Shown here: positions 51,443-59,886 of the stretch, piece after piece
Layout: the number at the start of each line of letters is the position of its first letter
How positions within the stretch are numbered: the first letter of the stretch is position 1
NCBI RefSeq assembly: GCF_005221325.1
Contig: NZ_CP039888.1
Coordinates: 1,860,001-1,924,000 of the forward strand
Reading direction: 5' to 3'
From: Agrobacterium tumefaciens
GTDB taxonomy: Bacteria > Pseudomonadota > Alphaproteobacteria > Rhizobiales > Rhizobiaceae
DNA length: 64,000 bases
Position numbers and translations under genes: made by a program
Notes under the pieces: model-generated
The model's database searches: none
Told to the model about the DNA's origin: nothing
Seen by the model: the letters and a program-made list of their open reading frames with translations, nothing else

Positions 51443-52648
51443 ATGACCGAGACAGCGCCCTGGACTACCCGCAAACCGACAGCAATGCTTGTTCTTGCCG
51501 ATGGCACAGTGATCGAGGGAACAGGCATCGGCGCAACCGGCAAGGTTCAGGCCGAAGTCTGCTTCAACACGGCGCTGACGGGTTACGAGGAAATCCTCAC
51601 CGACCCCTCCTATCTTGGCCAGATCGTCACCTTCACTTTCCCGCATATCGGCAATGTCGGCACCAATGAGGAAGACATTGAAGACCTGACGCCCGCCGCC
51701 CGCCGCGGCGCCGTCGGTGTCATCTTCAAGGCCGACATCACCGATCCGTCGAACTTCCGCGCCGTCAAGCATCTGGATGCCTGGTTGAAGGCCCGTGGCG
51801 TCATCGGCCTTTGCGGCATCGATACCCGCGCGCTCACGGCATGGATCCGCGAAAACGGCGCGCCAAACGCAGTCATCGCCCATGATCCGAACGGCGTCTT
51901 CGACATCGAGGCGCTGAAGGCCGAAGCCAAGGCATGGAGCGGCCTCGTCGGCCTCGATCTCGCCATCGAAGCCACATCCGGCCAGTCCTCCACCTGGACG
52001 GAAACCCCGTGGGTGTGGAACAAGGGTTACGGCACGCTCGGTGAAGCCGATGCGAAATATCATGTCGTCTGCGTGGATTTCGGCGTCAAGCGCAACATCC
52101 TGCGCCTCTTTGCCGGTCTCGATTGCAAGGTGACGGTGGTTCCCGCCCAGACCTCGGCTGAAGACATTCTGGCGCTGAAGCCGGATGGCGTGTTCCTTTC
52201 CAACGGTCCGGGAGACCCGGCCGCGACAGGCGAATATGCCGTGCCTGTTATCCAGAACCTCATCAAGAGCGAGCTGCCCATCTTCGGTATCTGCCTCGGC
52301 CACCAGATGCTCGGCCTCGCCGTCGGCGCGAAGACCGAAAAGATGCATCAGGGCCATCACGGCGCGAACCACCCGGTCAAGGACTTCACGACAGGCAAGG
52401 TGGAAATCGTCTCGATGAACCACGGTTTTGCGGTCGATACCAAGTCGCTGCCCGAGGGCGTCGAAGAGACCCATATCTCGCTGTTCGATGGCACCAATTG
52501 CGGCCTGCGCATCACCGGCAAGCCGGTCTTCTCCGTCCAGCACCACCCGGAAGCATCTCCCGGCCCGCAGGACAGCCACTACCTCTTCCGCCGCTTCGTC
52601 AACCTGCTGCGCGAAAACAAGGGTGAGGCAGCGCTCGCCGAGCGCTGA
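51443..52648 (+). CDS. carA: Carbamoyl-phosphate synthase small (glutamine amidotransferase) subunit
   Basis: 401 aa from ATG 51443; the frame is open upstream to 51278. N-terminal CPSase small-chain domain (LADGTVIEGTGIGATG, FNTALTGYEEILTDPSY, GLCGIDTRALTAWIRE). C-terminal class I amidotransferase: SNGPGDP, the nucleophile Cys in GICLGHQMLG, and the His/Glu dyad QHHPEASPGP. It hydrolyses glutamine and channels ammonia to CarB for arginine and pyrimidine synthesis. CarB is encoded about 7.2 kb downstream, not adjacent. Confidence 0.97.
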   Translation: MTETAPWTTRKPTAMLVLADGTVIEGTGIGATGKVQAEVCFNTALTGYEEILTDPSYLGQIVTFTFPHIGNVGTNEEDIEDLTPAARRGAVGVIFKADITDPSNFRAVKHLDAWLKARGVIGLCGIDTRALTAWIRENGAPNAVIAHDPNGVFDIEALKAEAKAWSGLVGLDLAIEATSGQSSTWTETPWVWNKGYGTLGEADAKYHVVCVDFGVKRNILRLFAGLDCKVTVVPAQTSAEDILALKPDGVFLSNGPGDPAATGEYAVPVIQNLIKSELPIFGICLGHQMLGLAVGAKTEKMHQGHHGANHPVKDFTTGKVEIVSMNHGFAVDTKSLPEGVEETHISLFDGTNCGLRITGKPVFSVQHHPEASPGPQDSHYLFRRFVNLLRENKGEAALAER

Positions 52649-52674
52649 TCCTTTTTAAATCCGGAAGTTACATG

Positions 52675-52696
52675 CGGCCCGCTTCTCAGCGGGCCG
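52675..52696 (+). terminator. Terminator of carA
   Basis: CGGCCCGCT (52675-52683), loop TCTC, AGCGGGCCG (52688-52696), followed by TTTGCATTT. The right arm overlaps the stop codon of the convergent MATE gene. Confidence 0.7.
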
Positions 52697-54083
52697 TTTG
52701 CATTTCACGCTTCACCAGCAGCACGAAGCGGATGGTCAACAGAACGGCGGCCGTCGAAAGACCGATAACGAAGCCGAACCAGACGCCGCGTCCACCAAAG
52801 CCGAGCGGAAAGGCCATCGTCCAGGCAAGCGCCAGCCCGATCGGCCAATAGGAAATCAGCGCCAGCATCGCCGGAATGCGTGCATCCTTCAACCCGCGCA
52901 GCAAGCCCGCCGTCACGGCCTGAATGCCATCCACCAGCTGGAAGATGCCGGCAATCACCACGAGACTGCTGGCATAGGCAAGCACTTCCGCAGCCTCCGG
53001 CAATTTCGGATCGAGGAACCATTTCGCCAGAAATTCCGGTACGGCCGCAAACAGGATGCCGCCGCAAATGGCAATGCCACAGGCAATGGCATAAATCATG
53101 ATCGAGGCACGGATGAGATTTTTGAAATCCCCCTGCCCCCGCGCCACGCCCACGCGAACCGTCGCCGCCTGGGAAAGACCAAGCGGAATCATGAAGGCGA
53201 TGGAGGCGAGCTGCAGGGCAATACCGTGGGCGGCAAGTTGCACCGTGCCGATCTGCCCCATCAGGATCGAGGCGGCAGCAAACAGCGTCACTTCGGCAAG
53301 AATGGTGATGCTGATCGGCAGGCCAAGACGCAGCACTTCAAAGAGCGCATGCCAGTCCGGCCGCCAGAAGCGCACGAACAGCTCGTATTTCTTCGTTTCC
53401 TCGCGCGTCTGCACATAAGCGACGATGAAGATGAAGCTGAAGGCATTGACGATGACGGCAACGACGGCTGCGCCATTCATGCCCATCGCCGGCAATCCGA
53501 AATGGCCGAAGACCAGCGCATAGGCCATCAGCCCGTTCATGACGAGCATGATGATGGTGACATAAAGAATGATGCCCGCACGGCCGATGGCGCTGACAAG
53601 GCCGCGCAGCACGTAAAAAAGCAGCGCCGGCACCAGGCCGAACTTGGCAATGGCGAGGTAATGGCCGGTCAGTGCCGCAACATTGGGGTTCTGCCCGAGA
53701 TAGACCAGAATGCGTTCTGCATTGAAAAAGATCGGCAAGGCGAGCAGCCAATAGGCAATCGCCACCCACATGCCCATGCGCAGCGAGCGGCGTGCCGATG
53801 TTGCATCGCCCTGCCCGTAGGCCTGCGCCACCATCGGCACGACGGCGACGGAGAATCCCGAACCGAAAATGAAGACGACGAAGAAGAACTGCCCGGCCAG
53901 CACCATGGCCGCAAGCTTCTCTGCTCCCAGCTGGCCGACGATGACCATATCAGTGGTATGGATGCCAAGCTGTGCGAGCTGCGCGCCGATAAGCGGAATC
54001 CCGAGAACAAGCGTAGCCTTGAAATGCGAAAACCACGACCCCGATCCGGAAGGAACGGTTCCTGCAATAACCGACGAAGACAT
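52686..54083 (-). CDS. MATE-family multidrug/Na+ or H+ antiporter (NorM-like)
   Basis: 465 aa with 12 predicted helices in two homologous halves. NorM-type features: LGIPLIGAQLAQLGIHTTDMVIVGQLG at residues about 30-57, VAVVPMVAQAYGQGD, and the second-half PLGLSQAATVRVGVARGQGD. It exports cationic drugs or plant phenolics. AGGTG stands 8 bases before ATG 54083. It converges with carA and diverges from the chemoreceptor. Specific substrates unknown. Confidence 0.9.
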   Translation of the reverse strand: MSSSVIAGTVPSGSGSWFSHFKATLVLGIPLIGAQLAQLGIHTTDMVIVGQLGAEKLAAMVLAGQFFFVVFIFGSGFSVAVVPMVAQAYGQGDATSARRSLRMGMWVAIAYWLLALPIFFNAERILVYLGQNPNVAALTGHYLAIAKFGLVPALLFYVLRGLVSAIGRAGIILYVTIIMLVMNGLMAYALVFGHFGLPAMGMNGAAVVAVIVNAFSFIFIVAYVQTREETKKYELFVRFWRPDWHALFEVLRLGLPISITILAEVTLFAAASILMGQIGTVQLAAHGIALQLASIAFMIPLGLSQAATVRVGVARGQGDFKNLIRASIMIYAIACGIAICGGILFAAVPEFLAKWFLDPKLPEAAEVLAYASSLVVIAGIFQLVDGIQAVTAGLLRGLKDARIPAMLALISYWPIGLALAWTMAFPLGFGGRGVWFGFVIGLSTAAVLLTIRFVLLVKREMQTAR

Positions 54084-54350
54084 TGTAATTCACCTGAACC
54101 TTGGCCGTTGCCCGCGAATTGCGCAACGGCAGCAGGTTGATGAATAAAATATTCCCTTCCTGCACGCAACCGGCAGCAGCAAATGATTAAAAATTACGCA
54201 GATCGGCGGCCACGCGAAATCCGACTGTATTGCGCCCTGACAAAAGACAAATTTAGTCCAATTTTACCATTCGCCCTTATCCATTAGAACATCGGATAGT
54301 TCTTTTAAAACCAAAAGCTGCATGATGCAGAATATTCCCGCCTTTGAGGC

Positions 54351-56504
54351 ATGTTTCCTCCATCAATGTCAAAGATGACCTCGACGGTACATCCGGCTTC
54401 AAGGATTCGTAGCTTGCCAAAGAAATCCAATCTTATGACGCGCATTCTGATTGCAGCGTCATCTCTTGTCGTCGCAGCCTTTGCGGGTTTTTCTTACTAC
54501 ATCGACAGCCTCCAGCATCGGGTTACGACCGAATCTGTGGCGGAAAATATCGATTCTTCGGGCAAGCAGGCCGCGCAAAGCATCGCCAACTGGCTGAACG
54601 GACGCATCATGCTGACCGAAACGGTGGCAAAGACGCTTGCCAAGCTTCCGGATGACGAAGCGAAGCTGCACTTTCTGGAAAATGACGTGCTGACGGCGCA
54701 GTTTATGTCGACCTATTTCGGCAATGCCGAAACCGGCAGCTTCACCACCTTCCCGAAGACGCCGCTGCCCGAAGGCTACGATCCGCGCAAGCGTCCGTGG
54801 TATCTGGATGCGGTGAAAGCCGGCAAGACGGTTCTGACCGAACCCTACAATGACGCCTCGACCGGCGGCCTCATCATCACCGCCGCCATTCCCGTTTCCA
54901 TCAATGGCAAGCTTACCGGCGTCACAGGCAGCGACTTCTCGCTGGATTCGCTGGTAAAGATGATCAAGTCGGTGGATGCCGGCACGGATGGATATGCCTT
55001 CCTCGTCAGCAAGGATGGCAAAATCCTCATTCATCCCGATCCGAAATTCGTCGACAAGCCGCTGGCCGATCTCTTCAAGGTCGATACGCCGGCGATTTCC
55101 TCCGCGATTTCTGAGACCGAAATTGACGGCAAGGGCAAGATCACCAGCTTCATCCCGGTTGCCGGCCTGCCTTCCGTCGACTGGTATCTTGGTTTCGTGG
55201 TCGATTCCGATGTGGCTTATAGCGCCATCGGCCAGTTCCGGCTGGCGGCCACCATCGCCACGGTTCTTGCCGCCACAATCATGATCGCTCTGCTTGCGAC
55301 CGTGCTGTCCCGCTTCATCGTCCGCCCCGTCACGCAAATGACGTCTGCCATGGAAGGCCTTGCCGCCGGCAATCTCGATGTCGCCATTCCCGGCCAGGAG
55401 CGAACCGACCAGATCGGCTCAATGGCGGCGGCCGTTGCCGTGTTTCGCTCGAACGCCACAGAGCGCCTGCGCCTCGAAGGGGATGCCGAACAGAACCGCA
55501 CGCTTTCCGAACAGGAACGCAACGAGCGCGAAAGGACGGCAACAAAAGACGCGGCGGACATCCAGTTCGCGGTCGATTCGCTGGCCAAGGGGCTGGCGCA
55601 TCTTTCGAACGGCGATCTCAATTATCGTATCGATACGCCTTTCGTGACCCGCATCGACCGCCTGCGCGACGACTTCAATAATTCCGTCGCCAAGCTCAAT
55701 GAAGCGCTCAGCACCGTCGGCCAGAACGCGCTCGCCATCGACGCCGGGGCCGGCGAAATCCGCCAGTCCGCCGATGACCTGGCACGCCGTACCGAGCAGC
55801 AGGCGGCCTCCGTGGAAGAGACGGCGGCAGCGCTTGAGGAAATCACCACGACGGTGAAGGATTCCGCCCGCCGTGCCGAAGAAGTCGGCCGTCTGGTCGA
55901 TCGCGCCCGCGACAATGCCGAACAGTCCGGCGTCATCGTGGAAGATGCCGTGCGCGCCATGGAAGGCATCGAAAAATCCTCGTCCGAGATCAGCAACATC
56001 ATCGGCGTGATCGACGAGATCGCTTTTCAGACCAACCTGCTCGCGTTGAACGCCGGTGTCGAAGCCGCTCGCGCCGGTGAGGCCGGCAAGGGTTTTGCCG
56101 TCGTCGCACAGGAAGTTCGCGAACTTGCCCAGCGCTCCGCCAATGCGGCGAAGGAGATCAAGACGCTGATCAATGCCTCGACATCGCAGGTGCAGTCCGG
56201 TGTCGAACTCGTCGGCAATGCCGGCAAGGCGCTGGAAACGATCGTCCGCGAAGTGCAGGAGATCAACCGCCATATCGACGCCATCGTGACCTCGTCACGC
56301 GAACAGTCGACCGGGCTTCAGGAAATCAACACCGCCATCAACACCATCGATCAGGGCACGCAGCAGAATGCCGCCATGGTCGAGGAACAGACGGCGGCGA
56401 GCCACGGCCTTGCCTCGGAAGCGGCAGCGCTCAACGAGTTGCTCGCGCAGTTCCAGCTCACCACGGCCACGCGGCGGCAGGCGGAATATGGGAGGGCTGC
56501 TTGA
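54351..56504 (+). CDS. Methyl-accepting chemotaxis protein with dCache sensor
   Basis: 717 aa from ATG 54351 (start uncertain: in-frame ATG at 54366, 54375 and 54435 lack a strong ribosome site too). First helix about 31-51, periplasmic dCache_1 domain to about 300 (YDPRKRPWYLDAVKAGKTVLTEPY and DWYLGFVVD), second helix near 305-325, HAMP, then the signalling tip with DEIAFQTNLLALNAGVEAARAGEAGKGFAVVA. dCache receptors bind amino acids, organic acids or amines outside the cell and steer CheA. No che gene is near. The ligand motif for amino acids is not certain. Confidence 0.93.
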   Translation: MFPPSMSKMTSTVHPASRIRSLPKKSNLMTRILIAASSLVVAAFAGFSYYIDSLQHRVTTESVAENIDSSGKQAAQSIANWLNGRIMLTETVAKTLAKLPDDEAKLHFLENDVLTAQFMSTYFGNAETGSFTTFPKTPLPEGYDPRKRPWYLDAVKAGKTVLTEPYNDASTGGLIITAAIPVSINGKLTGVTGSDFSLDSLVKMIKSVDAGTDGYAFLVSKDGKILIHPDPKFVDKPLADLFKVDTPAISSAISETEIDGKGKITSFIPVAGLPSVDWYLGFVVDSDVAYSAIGQFRLAATIATVLAATIMIALLATVLSRFIVRPVTQMTSAMEGLAAGNLDVAIPGQERTDQIGSMAAAVAVFRSNATERLRLEGDAEQNRTLSEQERNERERTATKDAADIQFAVDSLAKGLAHLSNGDLNYRIDTPFVTRIDRLRDDFNNSVAKLNEALSTVGQNALAIDAGAGEIRQSADDLARRTEQQAASVEETAAALEEITTTVKDSARRAEEVGRLVDRARDNAEQSGVIVEDAVRAMEGIEKSSSEISNIIGVIDEIAFQTNLLALNAGVEAARAGEAGKGFAVVAQEVRELAQRSANAAKEIKTLINASTSQVQSGVELVGNAGKALETIVREVQEINRHIDAIVTSSREQSTGLQEINTAINTIDQGTQQNAAMVEEQTAASHGLASEAAALNELLAQFQLTTATRRQAEYGRAA

Positions 56505-56567
56505 GGAAAAACGATATTGGCCGACGCTAAAGTGGTCAGACATTCGCCAAAACACTAGCCTCTTGGC

Positions 56568-56653
56568 GTCATCCTCGGGCTTGTCCCGAGGATCTAACCA
56601 CGTCTCATTCAATCGACACGTTGCAGATGCTCGGGACAGGCCCGAGCATGACG
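56568..56653 (-). repeat. Two-hairpin intergenic repeat, copy 5 (RIME1-like)
   Basis: Hairpins ATCCTCGGG/CCCGAGGAT and ATGCTCGGG/CCCGAGCAT with the same spacer pattern as copy 1, including AACCACGTC. Located between the chemoreceptor and the DUF2938 gene. Confidence 0.88.
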
Positions 56654-56796
56654 TAGGAGAGGTTTCAGCCTGCTTCTCACCAATCTCATGGCCAGAGCAA
56701 TCCGGCCATTTTTCTTGCCCACCCCGGCAATAGACCATTCCCGCCAATGCCACGATCCGCTAGAGCTTGATCGATCACGATCATGCGGAGGGATTC

Positions 56797-57276
56797 ATGC
56801 TGGAACTGATTTGGCGCGGCATTGCCATGGGCATTGGCGGCACCGTGTTTATGGATATATGGGCAATCATACTGCACCGGTTTTTCGGCCAGTCCGCGCC
56901 GAACTGGGCGCCGGTCGGCCGCTGGTTCTGGCATGTGCCGAAGGGCCGGATATTTCACGATAGCATCGCCACGGCTGAACCCTACGAGCACGAAATGGCG
57001 CTCGGCTGGATTTCGCATTACGCCGTCGGCATTCTCTACGGCATCATCCTGGCGCTGGTCGTTCCGGCCGCATGGTTTGCCAATCCGTCCTTCGTCGCGC
57101 CGTGGATCGTCGGCATCGTCACGGTCGGCGCTGGCTGGTTCCTGCTGCAGCCGGGGCTGGGCATCGGCTGGGCGGCATCGAAAACGCCGAACCCCACCAA
57201 GGTTCGCGTCCTGAACCTTGTCGCCCATACGGTTTTCGCGCTGGGCATGTATGCCGTAGCGCTTTTGATGCGTTGA
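56797..57276 (+). CDS. DUF2938 membrane protein
   Basis: 159 aa from ATG 56797 behind GGAGGGATTC; the frame extends to 56767 but without such a site. Four membrane segments are predicted (about 6-24, 68-90, 94-115, 133-155). PVGRWFWHVPKGRIFHDSIA lies in the first loop. No function known. A hairpin (57279-57305) follows. Confidence 0.8.
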   Translation: MLELIWRGIAMGIGGTVFMDIWAIILHRFFGQSAPNWAPVGRWFWHVPKGRIFHDSIATAEPYEHEMALGWISHYAVGILYGIILALVVPAAWFANPSFVAPWIVGIVTVGAGWFLLQPGLGIGWAASKTPNPTKVRVLNLVAHTVFALGMYAVALLMR

Positions 57277-57278
57277 AT

Positions 57279-57305
57279 GAAAAAGGGAGCTGAAAGCCCC
57301 CTTTT
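57279..57305. terminator. Terminator between DUF2938 and the metallopeptidase
   Basis: AAAAAGGGAGCT pairs with AGCCCCCTTTTT (one mismatch) around GAA. A-run and T-run at the two ends, so it can serve both convergent genes. Confidence 0.8.
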
Positions 57306-57315
57306 TCGTCTGGTC

Positions 57316-58233
57316 TTAAATATTCGCCGAGAATGTGTCGCAATCCTCGACACGGCCGTTCTGGAAACCGCGCTTGAACCATTCCATGCGCTGCGCCGAG
57401 GTGCCGTGGTTGAAACTGTCAGGCACCACATAACCTTGCGTCTGCTTTTGCAGCGTATCGTCGCCGATCTGGTGGGCCGCGTTCAGTGCTTCCTCGAGGT
57501 CGCCGGTTTCGAGAATGCCCTTCTGTTCGGTGAACTTGCCCCAGATGCCGGCGTAACAATCCGCCTGAAGCTCCACACGCACCGACATCTTGTTCGCATC
57601 CGTCTGGCTCATCGACTGGCGGCGACGGTTGAACTCCGGCAGGACGCCGGTCAGATTCTGAATATGGTGACCCACCTCATGCGCAATCACGTAAGCCTGC
57701 GCGAAATCGCCGGCTGCGCCAAAACGCTTGTCCAGTTCGCTGAAGAAACTGGTGTCGAGATAGACCTTTCGGTCACCCGGGCAATAAAACGGGCCACTGG
57801 CGGCAGAAGCATAACCGCAGGCGGAAGACACCTGACCGGAGAATAGCACCAGCGTCGGCTTTTGATAGGTCTCGCCGGCGGACTGGAAGATACCGCTCCA
57901 GGTATCCTCGGTCTCCGCCAGCACGGTGCGCACGAAGGCGGTCGTCTCGTCGGACGACTGGCCCTGCGGCCGCGTGCCGGATTGCTGGGTTCCCGACTGC
58001 GTCGTGCCGCCGCCGTCCATCGACATATCGCCGCCGGTCAGCAGCGTCAGCGGGTTGATACCGAGCACCCAGCTGATCAGAAGAATGACCAGAAGACCGC
58101 CGATCCCAATACCGCCGCCGCGACGGCCGATTGGCACGCGCATCCCGCCTCGGGAAAAAGGATCACCCGACCCCGCCGACATGCCACGCCGGTCCTCGAT
58201 ATTGTCCGACTGGCGACGCCCTCTCCATTCCAT
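57316..58233 (-). CDS. Neutral zinc metallopeptidase, YpfJ family
   Basis: 305 aa. An N-terminal cytoplasmic part rich in R and G and one transmembrane helix (GIGIGGLLVILLISWVLGINPL). The periplasmic catalytic domain has FYCPGDRKVYLD, the zinc motif HEVGHHIQNL (about residue 185) and a third-ligand region RVELQADCYAGIWG. YpfJ-family proteins have few known substrates. Their membrane anchoring suggests envelope proteolysis. It converges with the DUF2938 gene. Confidence 0.88.
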   Translation of the reverse strand: MEWRGRRQSDNIEDRRGMSAGSGDPFSRGGMRVPIGRRGGGIGIGGLLVILLISWVLGINPLTLLTGGDMSMDGGGTTQSGTQQSGTRPQGQSSDETTAFVRTVLAETEDTWSGIFQSAGETYQKPTLVLFSGQVSSACGYASAASGPFYCPGDRKVYLDTSFFSELDKRFGAAGDFAQAYVIAHEVGHHIQNLTGVLPEFNRRRQSMSQTDANKMSVRVELQADCYAGIWGKFTEQKGILETGDLEEALNAAHQIGDDTLQKQTQGYVVPDSFNHGTSAQRMEWFKRGFQNGRVEDCDTFSANI

Positions 58234-58331
58234 GCTCTTCTCCCGGCGAATATCGCCTCAACAAGCTGCCTTATAACGGCACTATAATACATCTTGTTCC
58301 GGAAGAAAGCAGAGGCGACCAACGGAACCTC

Positions 58332-58820
58332 TCATACGGTCCGGCGTCGTTGTTTCAATATCGTCAGAAAGAGGAAGGCGAACACGAGTGCGCCGGCAGA
58401 AAAGGCCACAAGACCGGCTTTTCCGTTACCCAGAACAACCTCATGCATGATGCGTCCGGGAACGAAGGTGAAGCCACCGGCAATCACGATACCGCCGAGA
58501 TAAACGCTCTGCATGATGCGCATATGGCGTCGGATATCGCCGCGGCGCGCGAAATAGACCGATTGCAGACACCCGTAAATGGTGAATATGGAAAGCAGAT
58601 GGATCGGGCTGAAACCATAAAACACCTTCAATTCATGAATGAAGAAGGTCGAAACTGATGTCGCGACCATCAGCACCAACCAGATCTTGCCCAGCAGCCG
58701 GTGGGTGGCGGTGCCCTTGGGACGCAGGAAAATGAAGGCGCCGAGAATGGCGGCGGGCACGACGGTGGCGACATGGAATTGCACGGCAAGCGGTGCATCT
58801 AACAAAGGCTGGAATGACAT
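58332..58820 (-). CDS. DUF2306 membrane protein
   Basis: 162 aa, four or so helices, with FHVATVVPAAILGAFIFLRPKGTATHRLLGK near the N-terminus, typical of DUF2306, followed by SVSTFFIHEL and the basic loop ARRGDIRRHMRIMQSVYLGG. His residues in the helices may bind haem or a metal, but this is not known. It is divergently paired with a LytTR regulator gene 92 bp away, a pairing that suggests regulation by or signalling to that protein. Confidence 0.78.
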   Translation of the reverse strand: MSFQPLLDAPLAVQFHVATVVPAAILGAFIFLRPKGTATHRLLGKIWLVLMVATSVSTFFIHELKVFYGFSPIHLLSIFTIYGCLQSVYFARRGDIRRHMRIMQSVYLGGIVIAGGFTFVPGRIMHEVVLGNGKAGLVAFSAGALVFAFLFLTILKQRRRTV

Positions 58821-58912
58821 GGGCGCTGTTTCGGCTCAGTTGAAATCACCGGCAATTTCGGCAAAACATGTGGACAAGAAAATCGAATTGGCGCCATCAG
58901 CAGGAAAACTTC

Positions 58913-59731
58913 GTGGATCACCCGTATCTGCAATCCACGCTTCGTGAAATGCACGCCATGCTGCAATCGCGTAGGCTGTGGCTGACATTTCTTGCCGTGC
59001 TAGCGATATTCATCCTGACCGGGCCTTTCGGGACCAGCGAAACCATGAGCTTCGCCGACCGGCTGCTTTACTGGACGATCGTTCAGGCTGGCGCCTGGAT
59101 ATTTGCCATATCCTTTTCCATCATCGCGAACAGCATCCTTGCTGGAAGCATCAGAAATATGCTGGCGCGGATGATGATCGGCTCCCTGACGGCCGCTGTG
59201 CCGATTGGACTGCTGCTGACCATCACGAATCGGGTCTTTTCCGACAAAGAAATGGGTTTCGGGCCCTTTCTACAAAGCAGCCTGTCGTCCTTACCTCTCT
59301 GTGCCATCTTTTGCCTGCTGAGCTATCTCACCGCCTGCCAGTCGCTCCAAACGGGAGCGGATGCCCCTGCCGATACAAGCGGAGATGAACCCGAGGTAAA
59401 AAAAACCGCGCCGCTGCTGGAGCGGCTGCCGCCGCAAAAGCGCGGAGAATTGCTGCGACTATCGGTGCAGGATCACTATACGCAAATCGTCACCACGCGC
59501 GGGCAGCAACTCGTTTTGCTGCGTTTTGCCGATGCACTGAAAGAAATCGGCCAGACGGAAGGCGTGCAGGTGCACCGATCCCACTGGATTGCCGATGCTG
59601 ACGTCGTCTCCTTGCGTAAACAGGCGGGTCGTTTGCATGTCATTACCAGAGACGGTTCGGAAATCCCCGTCAGCCGCTCCTATAATACGGCGGTACAGGC
59701 CCGTTTCGCCGCGCAAGTCCCTATCCGTTAA
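58913..59731 (+). CDS. Membrane-anchored LytTR-family transcriptional regulator
   Basis: About 272 aa from GTG 58913 (AGGA eight bases upstream); the frame is open to ATG 58868. Four predicted helices in residues about 20-150, then a linker and a C-terminal LytTR DNA-binding domain (LLRLSVQDHYTQIVTTRGQQLVLLRFADALKEI, VQVHRSHWIA, LHVITRDGSEIPVSRSY). Membrane-LytTR proteins without a receiver occur in rhizobia and depend on a membrane signal or partner. Its divergent neighbour is the DUF2306 protein. Two TTTCGGC repeats 27 bp apart (58829-58835 and 58856-58862) lie between them. carB follows after about 155 bp. Confidence 0.85.
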   Translation: MDHPYLQSTLREMHAMLQSRRLWLTFLAVLAIFILTGPFGTSETMSFADRLLYWTIVQAGAWIFAISFSIIANSILAGSIRNMLARMMIGSLTAAVPIGLLLTITNRVFSDKEMGFGPFLQSSLSSLPLCAIFCLLSYLTACQSLQTGADAPADTSGDEPEVKKTAPLLERLPPQKRGELLRLSVQDHYTQIVTTRGQQLVLLRFADALKEIGQTEGVQVHRSHWIADADVVSLRKQAGRLHVITRDGSEIPVSRSYNTAVQARFAAQVPIR

Positions 59732-59886
59732 GGTTTCTGTCGATTCCGGAATTTATGGGGTTCCGTTCTCAAAAACATTTGCCTATAAGCCGCTTCTAGC
59801 CTGAAAACTTTGAATTGCGCGCCCCGGCCGGTGATCTTTCACCCTGGCTGGTGTTTTGCGCAACCAAATCGCGGAACGAGAGAGCC

